From Buttiauxella gaviniae (GTDB taxonomy: Bacteria; Pseudomonadota; Gammaproteobacteria; Enterobacterales; Enterobacteriaceae), in NCBI RefSeq assembly GCF_040786275.1, contig NZ_JBFMVT010000002.1, positions 3,286,001-3,350,000 on the forward strand: DNA of 64,000 nucleotides, written 5' to 3'. The notes below the pieces were generated by a model, which worked only from the letters and a program-made list of their open reading frames with translations, was not told where the DNA came from and did no database searches. Within the stretch, counting starts at the first letter, position 1, and every line of letters starts with the position of its first letter. Below are positions 1 through 8,089 of the stretch, one piece after another. The translations under genes and the position numbers were made by a program.

Positions 1-734
1 ACATTGTTCAGTTGCACTTTGTCGCCATCGGTACGCAGAGCAACGGCCTGATGGTTACCCCCGTCAACGCTATCACCCAGGGTGTTTGCGATAGTCAGGT
101 TTTGCATCTGCAGGCCATTGTTTTGGGACCACACTGCTGCGGAACACATGATGCCAACGGTCGCGCTGCGCTTGCTCTGGCAGCTATCGAACATGTACCA
201 GGCAGGTTTGCCCGGCATATATTTGCCTGATGGGTTGACCGCGCGGCGCCAGGTATTCACATCGATTTCGGAATCCAGCGGCATGGTGATTTTCACATCG
301 CCTGCATTATCCGTAGTGCCGTACAGCGTGACGCTGCCGGAACCCGCAGGGATATAAACGGTGCCCACATATTCGCCTGGCTGAATAGCGATGTACTGGC
401 GAGTGTTGCTGTGTTTCATCATGGCTGCATCAACGGCTGCCTGAATAGACGTGTGAGTCACGCCTTCGCCACCGGCGGCACCGACGACAAAATCAGGCTG
501 CTGCGGAAGGCGAATGGATGACGGAGCCCAGGCCGCTTCATCTTTATTCTTAGATGAGAAGTAACGCGCCTGAACGAAGTTCTGCGCTTCATCGGACGAT
601 AAAATTGGACGAGACTGGGTGCCCGGCGCGACTTGCTTAGAAGGGATGTCTTCCGGAGGTGTTGAACTACAGGCCGACAAAGCTACAGCAAAAGCGAGCG
701 CGGCTGCCCGACGAGAAACCGAAAAAGTATTCAA
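1..734 (-). CDS. ybhC: YbhC, pectinesterase-family outer-membrane lipoprotein (5' part only; TTG start)
   Basis: Reading the minus strand from 734 gives a continuous frame that leaves the window at base 1, so about 244 N-terminal codons are present. It starts LNTFSVSRR, has a lipoprotein signal peptide ending in LSAC (lipidated Cys22), and continues with the pectinesterase-family beta-helix segments QPDFVVGAAGGEGVTHT and PGKPAWYMFDSCQSKRS, as in E. coli YbhC. That protein is an outer-membrane lipoprotein of the carbohydrate esterase 8 fold, reported to have acyl-CoA thioesterase rather than pectinase activity. The start is TTG at 732-734, because no ATG or GTG lies at the conserved position; AAGGAG sits about 7 bases upstream and supports it. 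It lies downstream of ybhB on the same strand, with a possible hairpin between. The C-terminal catalytic half is outside the window. Confidence 0.9.
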   Translation of the reverse strand, partial: MNTFSVSRRAAALAFAVALSACSSTPPEDIPSKQVAPGTQSRPILSSDEAQNFVQARYFSSKNKDEAAWAPSSIRLPQQPDFVVGAAGGEGVTHTSIQAAVDAAMMKHSNTRQYIAIQPGEYVGTVYIPAGSGSVTLYGTTDNAGDVKITMPLDSEIDVNTWRRAVNPSGKYMPGKPAWYMFDSCQSKRSATVGIMCSAAVWSQNNGLQMQNLTIANTLGDSVDGGNHQAVALRTDGDKVQLNN

Positions 735-808
735 GGCTTGCTCCTTGCAATGCAATTTTAAAAGGGGATCTGAAAACCTGCTTTTTTATACTATGTTGAG
801 CGAAACGG

Positions 809-833
809 GAAGCCGATTGTGCAAATCGGCTTC
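809..833 (-). terminator. Possible hairpin terminator between ybhB and ybhC
   Basis: A 10-bp perfect stem (809-818 with 824-833) with a 5-base loop lies just after the ybhB stop. On the minus strand it is followed only by a weak T-rich stretch (CCGTTTCGC), so termination may be partial. A TATA-like sequence near 786-795 could serve as the ybhC -10 element. Confidence 0.4.
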
Positions 834-845
834 ATAAAGGTGGGA

Positions 846-1322
846 TTAATTAAACATTGCAGTAATCGACGCGCTTCCTAACGAGTGGAAATGGACGTTG
901 TAACCCACCATGGCACCCGAAGCGTTCTCGTCAATATCGAGTTTTTCAACGTCGATGGCGTGAACGGTGAAAATGTAGCGGTGTGATTCCCCTTTTGGTG
1001 GCGCCGCGCCGCCGTAGCCCGGTTTACCGAAATCTGTGAGTGTTTCGATGGCGGGTTCCGGGAGATCGGCCAGACCTGAGCCTGCCCCCTGTGGCAGCAC
1101 GCGCGTATCGGCAGGAAGGTTGATCACCACCCAGTGCCACCAGCCAGAGCCGGTTGGTGCATCAGGGTCATAACTGGTGACTACAAAGCTTTTGGTGCCC
1201 GCCGGCACATCGTCCCATGCCAAATGAGGGGAAATGTTATCGCCGTCGTAGCCCATGCCGTTAAACACCTGACGCCAGGGGAGTTTATCCCCCTCTTTAA
1301 AATCCTGGCTTATCAATTTCAT
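846..1322 (-). CDS. ybhB: YbhB, PEBP/RKIP-family protein
   Basis: 158 residues, the usual length of bacterial phosphatidylethanolamine-binding-protein homologues. The two family signatures are present: the anion-pocket segment DPDAPTGSGWWHWVVINLP (about residues 52-70) and GYGGAAPPKGESHRYIFTVHA (about 102-122). No signal peptide is seen, so it should be cytosolic. E. coli YbhB has a known structure, but its physiological ligand is not established; homologues inhibit kinases or proteases in eukaryotes. It lies 14 bases after the DJ-1-like gene on the same strand, so the two are probably cotranscribed. In E. coli ybhB is next to bioA; here the DJ-1-like gene separates them. Confidence 0.93.
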   Translation of the reverse strand: MKLISQDFKEGDKLPWRQVFNGMGYDGDNISPHLAWDDVPAGTKSFVVTSYDPDAPTGSGWWHWVVINLPADTRVLPQGAGSGLADLPEPAIETLTDFGKPGYGGAAPPKGESHRYIFTVHAIDVEKLDIDENASGAMVGYNVHFHSLGSASITAMFN

Positions 1323-1336
1323 TGCCTACCCCTTGG

Positions 1337-2017
1337 TCAGAGATCCAGTAATTTCAGGAGTTCCTCGGCAGCAATAGCGGATGACGCCGGGTTTTGTCCG
1401 GTGACCAAATGCCCGTCCACCACCGCATATTCACCCCAGTCGTCGGTGCGCTCGAACAGCCCACCTGCTTTTTTCAGCTCATCTTCCACCAAAAACGGCA
1501 CGACGGCGGTTAAGCCCACGCCCTCTTCTTCGCTATTGGTAAAGCCCGTCACGCGTTTGCCTTTGACCAGCGGCGAGCCGTCGGGCTTAGTCACCTTGCG
1601 CAATACACCTGGCGCATGGCATACCGCCGCTACGGGTTTTCCCGCCGCCCAAAATTCTTCGATAAGTTTGATCGAATGGCTATCTTCGGCCAGATCCCAC
1701 AGTGGGCCGTGGCCGCCGGGATAAAACACCGCGTCAAAATCTTCAGCGTTGATGCCCGCAAGTTTTTCAGTATTCGCTAACAGTTTCTGAGCGGCGGCAT
1801 CAGCGCGAAAACGGCGCGTGTCATCGGTTTGCGCGTCGGGTTCGTCACTTTTAGGATCAAGCGGTGGCTGCCCCCCTTTTGGAGAGGCGAGAGTCACCTC
1901 AAGCCCGGCGTCGTGAAAGACATAATACGGCGCGGCAAACTCCTCAAGCCAAAAGCCTGTGGGTTTGCCGGTATTACCCAGTTGATTGTGCGAGGTTAAA
2001 ACCATGAGGATTTTCAT
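1337..2017 (-). CDS. DJ-1/PfpI superfamily (Hsp31-like) protein
   Basis: 226 residues from the ATG at 2017, chosen because AGGGAGA lies 7 bases upstream; an earlier in-frame ATG at 2065 has no such site. The class I glutamine-amidotransferase-like fold is recognisable from MKILMVLTSH at the start, YPGGHGPLWDL (about 99-109) and the nucleophile elbow AVCHAPGVL with Cys133-His134. Glu25 or Glu26 in GFWLEEFAAPYY is the usual partner acid. These features match Hsp31-like proteins, for which chaperone, glyoxalase III (methylglyoxal to lactate) or deglycase roles have been reported; the exact role here is not shown by the sequence. It is inserted between bioA and ybhB relative to E. coli, so it is probably an accessory gene. 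It differs from E. coli HchA, which is longer. Confidence 0.8.
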   Translation of the reverse strand: MKILMVLTSHNQLGNTGKPTGFWLEEFAAPYYVFHDAGLEVTLASPKGGQPPLDPKSDEPDAQTDDTRRFRADAAAQKLLANTEKLAGINAEDFDAVFYPGGHGPLWDLAEDSHSIKLIEEFWAAGKPVAAVCHAPGVLRKVTKPDGSPLVKGKRVTGFTNSEEEGVGLTAVVPFLVEDELKKAGGLFERTDDWGEYAVVDGHLVTGQNPASSAIAAEELLKLLDL

Positions 2018-2086
2018 CTGAATCTCCCTGTTGGGACGTGAAAAGATCCTCGAAGTGTAGTGCATGCGCGAGCGGCTTGCTGGCGC

Positions 2087-3376
2087 TCAGCGTCTGAAAA
2101 ACGCCGGATTTTCCACGGCACCCGCCACGGCGGTGATAAGTTTTTCCAGTTGTTCAGGGCTGATAATGTAAGGCGGCATCAGGTAAATCAGCTTGCCGAA
2201 CGGACGAATCCAGACACCTTGTTCAACAAAAAATGCCTGAAGTGCAGCCATATCGACCGGATGGTGCGTTTCGACGACGCCAATCGCCCCGAGTACCCGT
2301 ACATCAGCAACCTGCTCGCAATTCTGTAAGGGTTTTAGCCCCTCTTTTAGCTGTTGTTCCAGCGTGCGCACTTGCTGCTGCCAGTGGCCTTCCTCTAAAA
2401 GCGCAAGGCTTTCCGTGGCGACCGCACAGGCCAGCGGATTACCCATAAACGTTGGGCCGTGCATAAAGCATCCGGCTTCGCCGTCGCTGATGGTTTCCGC
2501 GACGTGGCGGGTGGTCAGCGTGGCTGAAAGCGTCATGGTGCCGCCGGTTAACGCTTTGCCAAGGCAGAGAATATCCGGTGAAATCCCCGCATGTTCGCAG
2601 GCAAACAGTTTGCCGGTGCGCCCAAAACCGGTGGCAATCTCATCGGCAATCAGCAAAATCCCTTCGCGGTCGCACATGCGGCGAATACGGCGTAGCCACT
2701 CAGGATGATAGAAGCGCATTCCGCCTGCGCCCTGAACAATCGGCTCCAGAATCACGGCGGCAATTTCATGGCGATGAGCGGCCATTAAACGCGCAAACGG
2801 CACGATGTCCATTTCGTCCCATTCATCGTCGAAACGGCAATTTGGTGCAGGGGCAAACAGGTGCTCAGGCAGGTAACCCTGCCACAGGCTGTGCATCGAA
2901 TTGTCCGGATCGCACACCGACATCGCACCAAACGTATCGCCATGATAACCATGACGGAAAGTGAGGAAGCGCTGGCGCGGTTCGCCTTTGGCGTGCCAGT
3001 ACTGCAACGCCATTTTCATCGCCACTTCAACGGCAACGGAGCCGGAGTCGGCCAGAAAAACGCATTCAAGATTTTCCGGTGTCATCTCGACCAGTTTACG
3101 GCACAGCGCCACAGCGGCGGGGTGGGTGATACCGCCAAACATTACGTGCGACATCTGGTCAATCTGGTCTTTCATCGCTTGATTTAAACGCGGGTGATTG
3201 TAGCCATGAATGGCTGCCCACCAGGATGACATCCCGTCAACAAGGGCTTTACCATCAGCAAGTTGCAGTTCGCAGCCCGTCGCTGCCACAACCGGATAAA
3301 CCGGTAGCGGTTGGGTCATCGAAGTGTAAGGATGCCAAATATGTTGTTGGTCGAACGCTAAATCAGCAGGGGTCAT
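2087..3376 (-). CDS. bioA: Adenosylmethionine-8-amino-7-oxononanoate aminotransferase BioA
   Basis: 429 residues, the same length as E. coli BioA. It transfers the amino group of S-adenosylmethionine to KAPA (7-keto-8-aminopelargonate), giving DAPA (7,8-diaminopelargonate), the antepenultimate step of biotin synthesis. It is a class III PLP aminotransferase: Lys274 in [11 protein letters not shown] is the Schiff-base lysine, [13 protein letters not shown] (about 243-255) holds the PLP-contacting Asp, and the [13 protein letters not shown] segment near residues 50-62 matches the substrate-binding N-terminal region. The gene is transcribed divergently from bioBFCD and shares the BirA operator in the intergenic region. 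Confidence 0.98.
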   Translation of the reverse strand: MTPADLAFDQQHIWHPYTSMTQPLPVYPVVAATGCELQLADGKALVDGMSSWWAAIHGYNHPRLNQAMKDQIDQMSHVMFGGITHPAAVALCRKLVEMTPENLECVFLADSGSVAVEVAMKMALQYWHAKGEPRQRFLTFRHGYHGDTFGAMSVCDPDNSMHSLWQGYLPEHLFAPAPNCRFDDEWDEMDIVPFARLMAAHRHEIAAVILEPIVQGAGGMRFYHPEWLRRIRRMCDREGILLIADEIATGFGRTGKLFACEHAGISPDILCLGKALTGGTMTLSATLTTRHVAETISDGEAGCFMHGPTFMGNPLACAVATESLALLEEGHWQQQVRTLEQQLKEGLKPLQNCEQVADVRVLGAIGVVETHHPVDMAALQAFFVEQGVWIRPFGKLIYLMPPYIISPEQLEKLITAVAGAVENPAFFRR

Positions 3377-3383
3377 AGGGTGG

Positions 3384-3419
3384 CTTGTAAACCATTTAAA
3401 AAAGATTTAGGTTTACAAG
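3384..3419. promoter_or_regulatory. BirA operator in the bioA/bioB divergent promoter
   Basis: A perfect inverted repeat, CTTGTAAACC at 3384-3393 and GGTTTACAAG at 3410-3419, is separated by exactly 16 bases. This is the known arrangement of the enterobacterial biotin operator, bound by the BirA-biotinyl-AMP dimer. It sits between the divergent start codons of bioA (3376) and bioB (3466), so it should repress both arms when biotin is plentiful. Confidence 0.96.
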
Positions 3420-3465
3420 TATAACGTCAATCAACGGCTAACAACACCCTTTTTGGAGACGCCCA

Positions 3466-4506
3466 ATGGCTCACCACGCACGCTGGACAATGTCGCAGGT
3501 CACTGCTTTATTTGAGAAACCTTTCCTCGAACTGATGTTTGAAGCTCAGCAGGTGCATCGTCAGCACTTCGATCCCCGTCATGTGCAAGTCAGCACGTTG
3601 CTGTCGATTAAAACCGGCGCGTGCCCGGAGGACTGCAAATATTGCCCGCAAAGTGCCCGCTACAAAACCGGGCTGGCGTCTGAGCGCCTGATGGAAGTTG
3701 AGCAGGTGCTGGACTCGGCGCGTAAGGCACTCAATGCCGGTTCTACCCGTTTTTGCATGGGCGCAGCCTGGAAAAACCCTAATGACCGCGATATGCCATA
3801 CCTTGAGCAAATGGTGCAGGGCGTGCGTGAAATGGGGCTGGAAACCTGCATGACGCTCGGCACATTAACCGGTACGCAAGCAGAACGCCTCGCGGCGGCA
3901 GGGCTGGATTATTACAACCACAACCTGGATACCTCCCCAGAATTCTACGGCAATATCATCACCACTCGTACCTATCAGGAGCGTCTCGATACGCTTGATA
4001 AAGTGCGCGGAGCGGGGATTAAAGTTTGCTCCGGCGGCATTGTTGGGCTGGGGGAAACCGTTACCGACCGCGCCGGATTGCTGCTGCAATTAGCCAATTT
4101 ACCGACGCCGCCGGAAAGCGTGCCGATCAACATGCTGGTGAAAGTGAAAGGCACGCCGATGGCCGATAACGAAGACGTGGATGCGTTTGATTTTATTCGC
4201 ACTATCGCCGTGGCGCGTATCATGATGCCGACCTCCTTTGTGCGTCTTTCCGCCGGGCGCGAGCAGATGAGCGAGCAAACTCAGGCGATGTGTTTCATGG
4301 CGGGCGCGAACTCCATTTTCTACGGCTGCAAACTGCTGACCACACCAAACCCGGAAGAAGATAAAGATCTGCAATTGTTCCGCAAGCTGGGCCTGAATCC
4401 GCAGCAGACCACAACCCACGCGGGTGATAACGAACAGCAGCAACAACTGACCGACCAATTGCTCTCAGCAGATACGGAGAATTACTACAACGCGGCGGCT
4501 GTATGA
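3466..4506 (+). CDS. bioB: Biotin synthase BioB
   Basis: 346 residues, as in E. coli. It is the radical-SAM enzyme that inserts sulfur into dethiobiotin to give biotin. The radical-SAM cluster motif is [12 protein letters not shown] with Cys53, Cys57 and Cys60. Other conserved segments are [13 protein letters not shown] (about 146-158), GGIVGLGET (about 192-200) and the SAGREQM segment (about 263-269) that contributes the Arg ligand of the auxiliary [2Fe-2S] cluster. The start at 3466 has GGAG about 9 bases upstream. It is the first gene of the plus-strand arm of the biotin cluster and overlaps bioF by four bases (ATGA). Confidence 0.98.
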   Translation: MAHHARWTMSQVTALFEKPFLELMFEAQQVHRQHFDPRHVQVSTLLSIKTGACPEDCKYCPQSARYKTGLASERLMEVEQVLDSARKALNAGSTRFCMGAAWKNPNDRDMPYLEQMVQGVREMGLETCMTLGTLTGTQAERLAAAGLDYYNHNLDTSPEFYGNIITTRTYQERLDTLDKVRGAGIKVCSGGIVGLGETVTDRAGLLLQLANLPTPPESVPINMLVKVKGTPMADNEDVDAFDFIRTIAVARIMMPTSFVRLSAGREQMSEQTQAMCFMAGANSIFYGCKLLTTPNPEEDKDLQLFRKLGLNPQQTTTHAGDNEQQQQLTDQLLSADTENYYNAAAV

Positions 4507-5654
4507 CCTGGCAGCAGCGTATCGACGGCGCTTTAGAGCAGCGGCGCGCAACGGGCAGCTTTCGAATCCGGCAGGTGAATCACCAAGGTAGCGGGCGCTT
4601 TCTTGAACAAGGCGATACCCGCTATCTGAATTTTTCCAGCAATGATTATCTGGGAATCAGCCATCATCCTGAAGTGATTCGCGCCTGGCAAGACGGGGCT
4701 GAAAAGTATGGCGTCGGCAGCGGCGGCTCCGGGCATGTCACTGGCTATAACGAAGCGCATCGGCAATTCGAGGAACAACTTGCTGACTGGCTCGGTTACC
4801 CACGTGCGCTGCTGTTTATTTCTGGTTTTGCCGCCAACCAGGCACTTATTACGGCGCTGACGGAAAAACCAGACCGTATTCTTGCCGATAAACTTAGCCA
4901 CGCCTCGCTTCTCGAAGCGGCGATGCTGAGCCCGGCACAGCTTCGGCGTTTTGCCCATAACGATGTGGCTGCGCTAAAAACGCTACTCGCGCAACCGATA
5001 GACGGCCAGAAACTGGTGATAACCGAAGGCGTATTCAGCATGGACGGCGACGAAGCACCGCTGGCTGAAATCGCTCGGGCTACTCTTGAGGCTCAGGGAT
5101 TATTGCTGGTGGATGATGCGCACGGCATCGGGGTGCTCGGTGCGGAAGGGCGGGGCAGTTGTTATCAGCAACACGTTAAGCCTGATTTGCTGGTCGTTAC
5201 GTTTGGTAAAGCGTTTGGGGCGAGCGGGGCTGCCGTTTTGTGCAGCGAATCAATGGCAGATTATTTGCTGCAATTCGCTCGCCATCTGATCTACAGCACC
5301 GCAATGCCACCCGCTCAGGCCTGCGCGTTGTCGGCGGCGTTGAAGGTGATTCGCCGCGATGACTCAAGACGTGAGCAACTCCGCGCCAACATCGCCCGCT
5401 TCCGTGCGGGAGCGGGGCAATTACCGCTGAAATTAATGGCCTCGCAAACCGCTATCCAACCGCTCATTGTCGGTGAAAATGAAGCCGCGGTGAGTCTTGC
5501 CGTCACGCTGCGTGAACGTGGGTTCTGGCTGACGGCGATTCGCCCGCCAACGGTGCCAGCGGGAAGTGCAAGGCTACGCGTAACTTTAACCGCCAGTCAT
5601 ACCGTTGAGGATATCGACCTGCTTCTGGAGGCGCTGTATGACGCAACGCGTTAA
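4503..5654 (+). CDS. bioF: 8-amino-7-oxononanoate synthase BioF
   Basis: 383 residues. It is the PLP enzyme of the alpha-oxoamine synthase family that condenses pimeloyl-ACP (or CoA) with L-alanine to give KAPA. Lys236 in [13 protein letters not shown] is the PLP lysine; [10 protein letters not shown] (about 204-213) provides the PLP-binding Asp and His, and SNDYLGIS (about 46-53) is the conserved N-terminal motif. Its start overlaps the bioB stop, which suggests translational coupling. Confidence 0.98.
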   Translation: MTWQQRIDGALEQRRATGSFRIRQVNHQGSGRFLEQGDTRYLNFSSNDYLGISHHPEVIRAWQDGAEKYGVGSGGSGHVTGYNEAHRQFEEQLADWLGYPRALLFISGFAANQALITALTEKPDRILADKLSHASLLEAAMLSPAQLRRFAHNDVAALKTLLAQPIDGQKLVITEGVFSMDGDEAPLAEIARATLEAQGLLLVDDAHGIGVLGAEGRGSCYQQHVKPDLLVVTFGKAFGASGAAVLCSESMADYLLQFARHLIYSTAMPPAQACALSAALKVIRRDDSRREQLRANIARFRAGAGQLPLKLMASQTAIQPLIVGENEAAVSLAVTLRERGFWLTAIRPPTVPAGSARLRVTLTASHTVEDIDLLLEALYDATR

Positions 5655-6396
5655 CAAAGCCGCCGTCGCCGCGGCATTCGGTCGGGCGGCAACCACCTAT
5701 GACAGTCACGCCCAGTTGCAGCGTGCCAGCGGAACATTGCTTGCGGCCAGGCTCGAAGGCCGTGAAATTTCAAGCGTACTGGACGCAGGCTGTGGCACCG
5801 GCTGGTATAGCCGCGTGTGGCGTGAAAAAGGCTGCCACGTGACGGCGTTAGATCTCTCTCCCGCCATGTTGAATCATGCGGCCCAGCAAGATTCTGCGCA
5901 CCGTTACCTTGAAGGCGACATCGAAACCATCAACCTGCCGGATAACTACGCCGATCTCGCCTGGAGCAACCTTGCGGTGCAGTGGTGCAGTGATTTACGC
6001 CGTGGTTTGAGCGAGCTTTATCGCGTGACGCGCCCCGGCGGCTGTGTGGCATTTACCACCCTTGCAGAGAACTCATTGAGCGAACTGCATACCGCCTGGC
6101 AGGCAGTCGATGAACGGCCTCATGCGAATCAGTTTCTCGCCGTCGAACGTATCCAGAATGCCTGTGCGGGCTGGCGTTTCTCTCTGCAAATTCATGAGAT
6201 TAGCCAGACGTATGATTCGGTCCTGGCTGCCATGCACTCGCTAAAAGGAATCGGTGCGACGCACCTTCATGACGGGCGTAAAGCGTCGTTGATGACCCGT
6301 CAACAATTGCAAAAATTAAGCTTCGCCTGGCCGCAAAAAGAGGGGAAATTCCCTCTGACCTGGCAACTTGTTTGTGGAGTCATTGAACGTGATTAA
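5638..6396 (+). CDS. bioC: Malonyl-ACP O-methyltransferase BioC
   Basis: 252 residues from the ATG at 5638; E. coli BioC has 251. It methylates the free carboxyl of malonyl-ACP with SAM so that fatty-acid synthesis can build the pimeloyl chain. The class I methyltransferase motif I is [13 protein letters not shown] (about residues 46-58). [21 protein letters not shown] is the characteristic BioC N-terminus, and GGAG inside the end of bioF is the ribosome-binding site. The gene overlaps bioF by 17 bases. An earlier in-frame start at 5605 would add residues with no counterpart in the family. Confidence 0.96.
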   Translation: MTQRVNKAAVAAAFGRAATTYDSHAQLQRASGTLLAARLEGREISSVLDAGCGTGWYSRVWREKGCHVTALDLSPAMLNHAAQQDSAHRYLEGDIETINLPDNYADLAWSNLAVQWCSDLRRGLSELYRVTRPGGCVAFTTLAENSLSELHTAWQAVDERPHANQFLAVERIQNACAGWRFSLQIHEISQTYDSVLAAMHSLKGIGATHLHDGRKASLMTRQQLQKLSFAWPQKEGKFPLTWQLVCGVIERD

Positions 6397-7072
6397 AAAA
6401 TGGTTTGTTACCGGAACCGATACGGAAGTGGGGAAAACCGTCGCCAGTTGCGCATTGCTTCAGGCAGCAACGCAGGCGGGTTATCGTACCGCAGGTTATA
6501 AACCGGTGGCTTCGGGCAGCGAAGTGACACCGCAAGGTCTGCGAAATAGCGATGCGCTGGCGCTGCAGCGCAACAGCAGCGTGGAGTTAAGCTACCCACA
6601 GGTCAACCCGTTCACTTTCCAGGAGCCGACATCGCCGCATATTGTGAGTGCGCTAGAGCAGCGTCCCATCGCATTTTCGGCGCTGTCATCAGGTCTTGAG
6701 GCGCTTTATCCCCTCGCAGATTGGGTGCAGGTTGAAGGGGCTGGAGGCTGGTTTACACCGCTTTCGGACAACACCACGTTTGCTGACTGGGTGGGGTTAG
6801 AGCAGTTGCCCGTTATTTTGGTCGTTGGTGTGAAGCTGGGCTGCATTAACCACGCCATGTTAACCGCACAGGCAGTGCAAAGCGCGGGGCTGCGTTTGGC
6901 AGGCTGGATCGCCAATGACGTTCAACCTACCGGCAAACGCCACTCGGAATATATCGCGACACTGCGCAATGTGTTGAAAGCACCGATGTTGGGGGAGATC
7001 CCTTTCTATACCGATATTGACACTCAAACCTCTCTTGGCCGCCATTTAGATATTTCTCTTCTTTCGGCATAA
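6389..7072 (+). CDS. bioD: Dethiobiotin synthetase BioD (GTG start)
   Basis: 227 residues if translation starts at the GTG at 6389. That start gives [17 protein letters not shown], in register with the E. coli N-terminus, and GGAG lies 9 bases upstream; the ATG at 6368 would add seven residues inside bioC. BioD closes the ureido ring of DAPA using CO2 and ATP. The P-loop is GTDTEVGKT near residues 8-16, VEGAGGWFTPL holds the Mg-binding acidic residue, and VGVKLGCINHAMLT is the conserved substrate loop. It overlaps bioC by 8 bases and ends the bio operon. A weak hairpin follows at 7101-7122. Confidence 0.95.
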   Translation: MIKKWFVTGTDTEVGKTVASCALLQAATQAGYRTAGYKPVASGSEVTPQGLRNSDALALQRNSSVELSYPQVNPFTFQEPTSPHIVSALEQRPIAFSALSSGLEALYPLADWVQVEGAGGWFTPLSDNTTFADWVGLEQLPVILVVGVKLGCINHAMLTAQAVQSAGLRLAGWIANDVQPTGKRHSEYIATLRNVLKAPMLGEIPFYTDIDTQTSLGRHLDISLLSA

Positions 7073-7157
7073 CTCGCAAAACCTCAGCACTTTTCAGCAA
7101 CGCCCGAGATGTTTTTCGGGCGCTCTTCCGCTATTCGTTATGGGACATTATTTCTCC

Positions 7158-7222
7158 TTGAAGTAAAACCTGAGGCGGGTAAATTACTTCTCAATTTCAT
7201 GTTGTCACCTGACAACTTTTTT
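7158..7222 (+). promoter_or_regulatory. Putative promoter and palindrome upstream of the HicA-like gene
   Basis: TTGAAG (7158-7163) and TAAATT (7180-7185) are 16 bases apart and could form a sigma-70 promoter. Downstream is a perfect palindrome, GTTGTCACCTGACAAC (7201-7216), followed by TTTTTT. It could be an operator for the HTH protein encoded at 7526, as in autoregulated toxin-antitoxin pairs. Alternatively, as a 6-bp stem with a tetraloop and T6, it could be a short terminator. The sequence does not decide between these. Confidence 0.45.
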
Positions 7223-7244
7223 GAGAGTATGGTCTGGAGGTTTT

Positions 7245-7508
7245 ATGAAGCGGCGCGTTCACCCGAATAAGGATATTGAAGCAGCATTAAGTTATGCGGA
7301 ATGTCAGGGGTGGCAAGTCCGCCCTGGCGGTTCGCATTGCTGGGGTAAGATGTATTGCCCGTGGAATGACAAAGCCTGCCGCTGCGGTGAGTTTTGTATT
7401 AGCTGTATCTGGAGCACGCCACGTAGCGCGTTTAATCACGCCAGGCAAATACGCCTCGTGGTTGATAACTGTAGCCAGCAAAGCATACCGCCGATTATCA
7501 GACATTAA
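7245..7508 (+). CDS. Small Cys-rich HicA-like protein (putative toxin of a two-gene module)
   Basis: 87 residues from the ATG at 7245, which has GGAGG five bases upstream. The N-terminal half, IEAALSYAECQGWQVRPGG followed by SHCWGKMYCP, has the helix-strand-strand order of HicA mRNA-interferase proteins, whose active His lies in a G-S-H turn (here Gly29-Ser30-His31). The protein differs from classical HicA by its size and by eight cysteines (20, 32, 38, 45, 47, 51, 54, 76), five of them between residues 32 and 51, which could bind a metal. The next gene begins 17 bases after its stop and encodes a DNA-binding protein, so the two look like an operon. A toxin role is inferred from the fold-like pattern and the pairing only; it may instead be a regulator. 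Confidence 0.6.
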   Translation: MKRRVHPNKDIEAALSYAECQGWQVRPGGSHCWGKMYCPWNDKACRCGEFCISCIWSTPRSAFNHARQIRLVVDNCSQQSIPPIIRH

Positions 7509-7525
7509 GTTTCAAGGAGCAGAAC

Positions 7526-8044
7526 ATGTCAGAATTTAGTTTCACATTGATTTTTACACTGCCAGAAAAAAGCCAGAATCCAGCCGAATGGGTTGAAGCC
7601 TTAGGAGCACAGGGCTGTGACGATGCGCTGGTGGGGGTAGGAGTAACGGGGCGTATCGCGTTAAATTTCATTCGCGAAGCGCAAGACGCCAAACAGGCGG
7701 TGGTTTCAGCCATTCAGGATGTAAAACGCATTATTCCAGGGGCGAGCCTGGTTGAAGTAATGCCCGATTTAGTCGGGTTAACGGATATTGCCGAACTGCT
7801 GGGATTTTCACGTCAATACATGCGAAAAGTGATGGTCAGCCGCAATGCTTTCCCCCAGCCGGTACATGACGGTAAAACGGCCATCTGGCATCTGGAGCCT
7901 GTGTTGCGCTGGATGCGAGAAGCGGGCGTATCGAAAGTGCCTTTGCCGCTGGTGGAGCTTTCAGCCGTTACACGCCAGTGCAATTTGCAGCGGGAGATGG
8001 CCGATCTCGATCCGAGCCTACAGAAGAAACTCGGGCAACTATGA
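7526..8044 (+). CDS. HTH DNA-binding protein, putative antitoxin partner
   Basis: 172 residues with AAGGAG 7 bases upstream. Residues about 1-80 form an alternating strand-helix domain that I recognise only as a recurrent uncharacterised domain (CDDALVGVGVTGRIALNF, then IPGASLVEVMPD). Residues about 82-130 are a MerR/AlpA-type winged helix-turn-helix: VGLTDIAELLGFSRQYMRK, a wing with FPQPV, and WHLEPVLRWM. The tail (about 140-172) is polar. It follows the HicA-like gene by 17 bases, and a palindrome lies upstream of the pair, which suits an autorepressing antitoxin. The gene order toxin then antitoxin is that of hicAB. It converges with the UrtE-like gene at 8090. Confidence 0.65.
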   Translation: MSEFSFTLIFTLPEKSQNPAEWVEALGAQGCDDALVGVGVTGRIALNFIREAQDAKQAVVSAIQDVKRIIPGASLVEVMPDLVGLTDIAELLGFSRQYMRKVMVSRNAFPQPVHDGKTAIWHLEPVLRWMREAGVSKVPLPLVELSAVTRQCNLQREMADLDPSLQKKLGQL

Positions 8045-8089
8045 CGGCAGAATACTACGGGATCATTCTTGCCGTCCTGTGACACTCCA

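Noticed and set aside
4533-4958. Long minus-strand frame opposite bioF
   Set aside because: Shadow of bioF with no ribosome-binding site or recognisable motif.
7101-7122. Hairpin CGCCCGA...TCGGGCG after bioD as the operon terminator
   Set aside because: The stem is only 7 bp and the following bases (CTCTTCCGC) are not a T-run, so it is not listed as a terminator.
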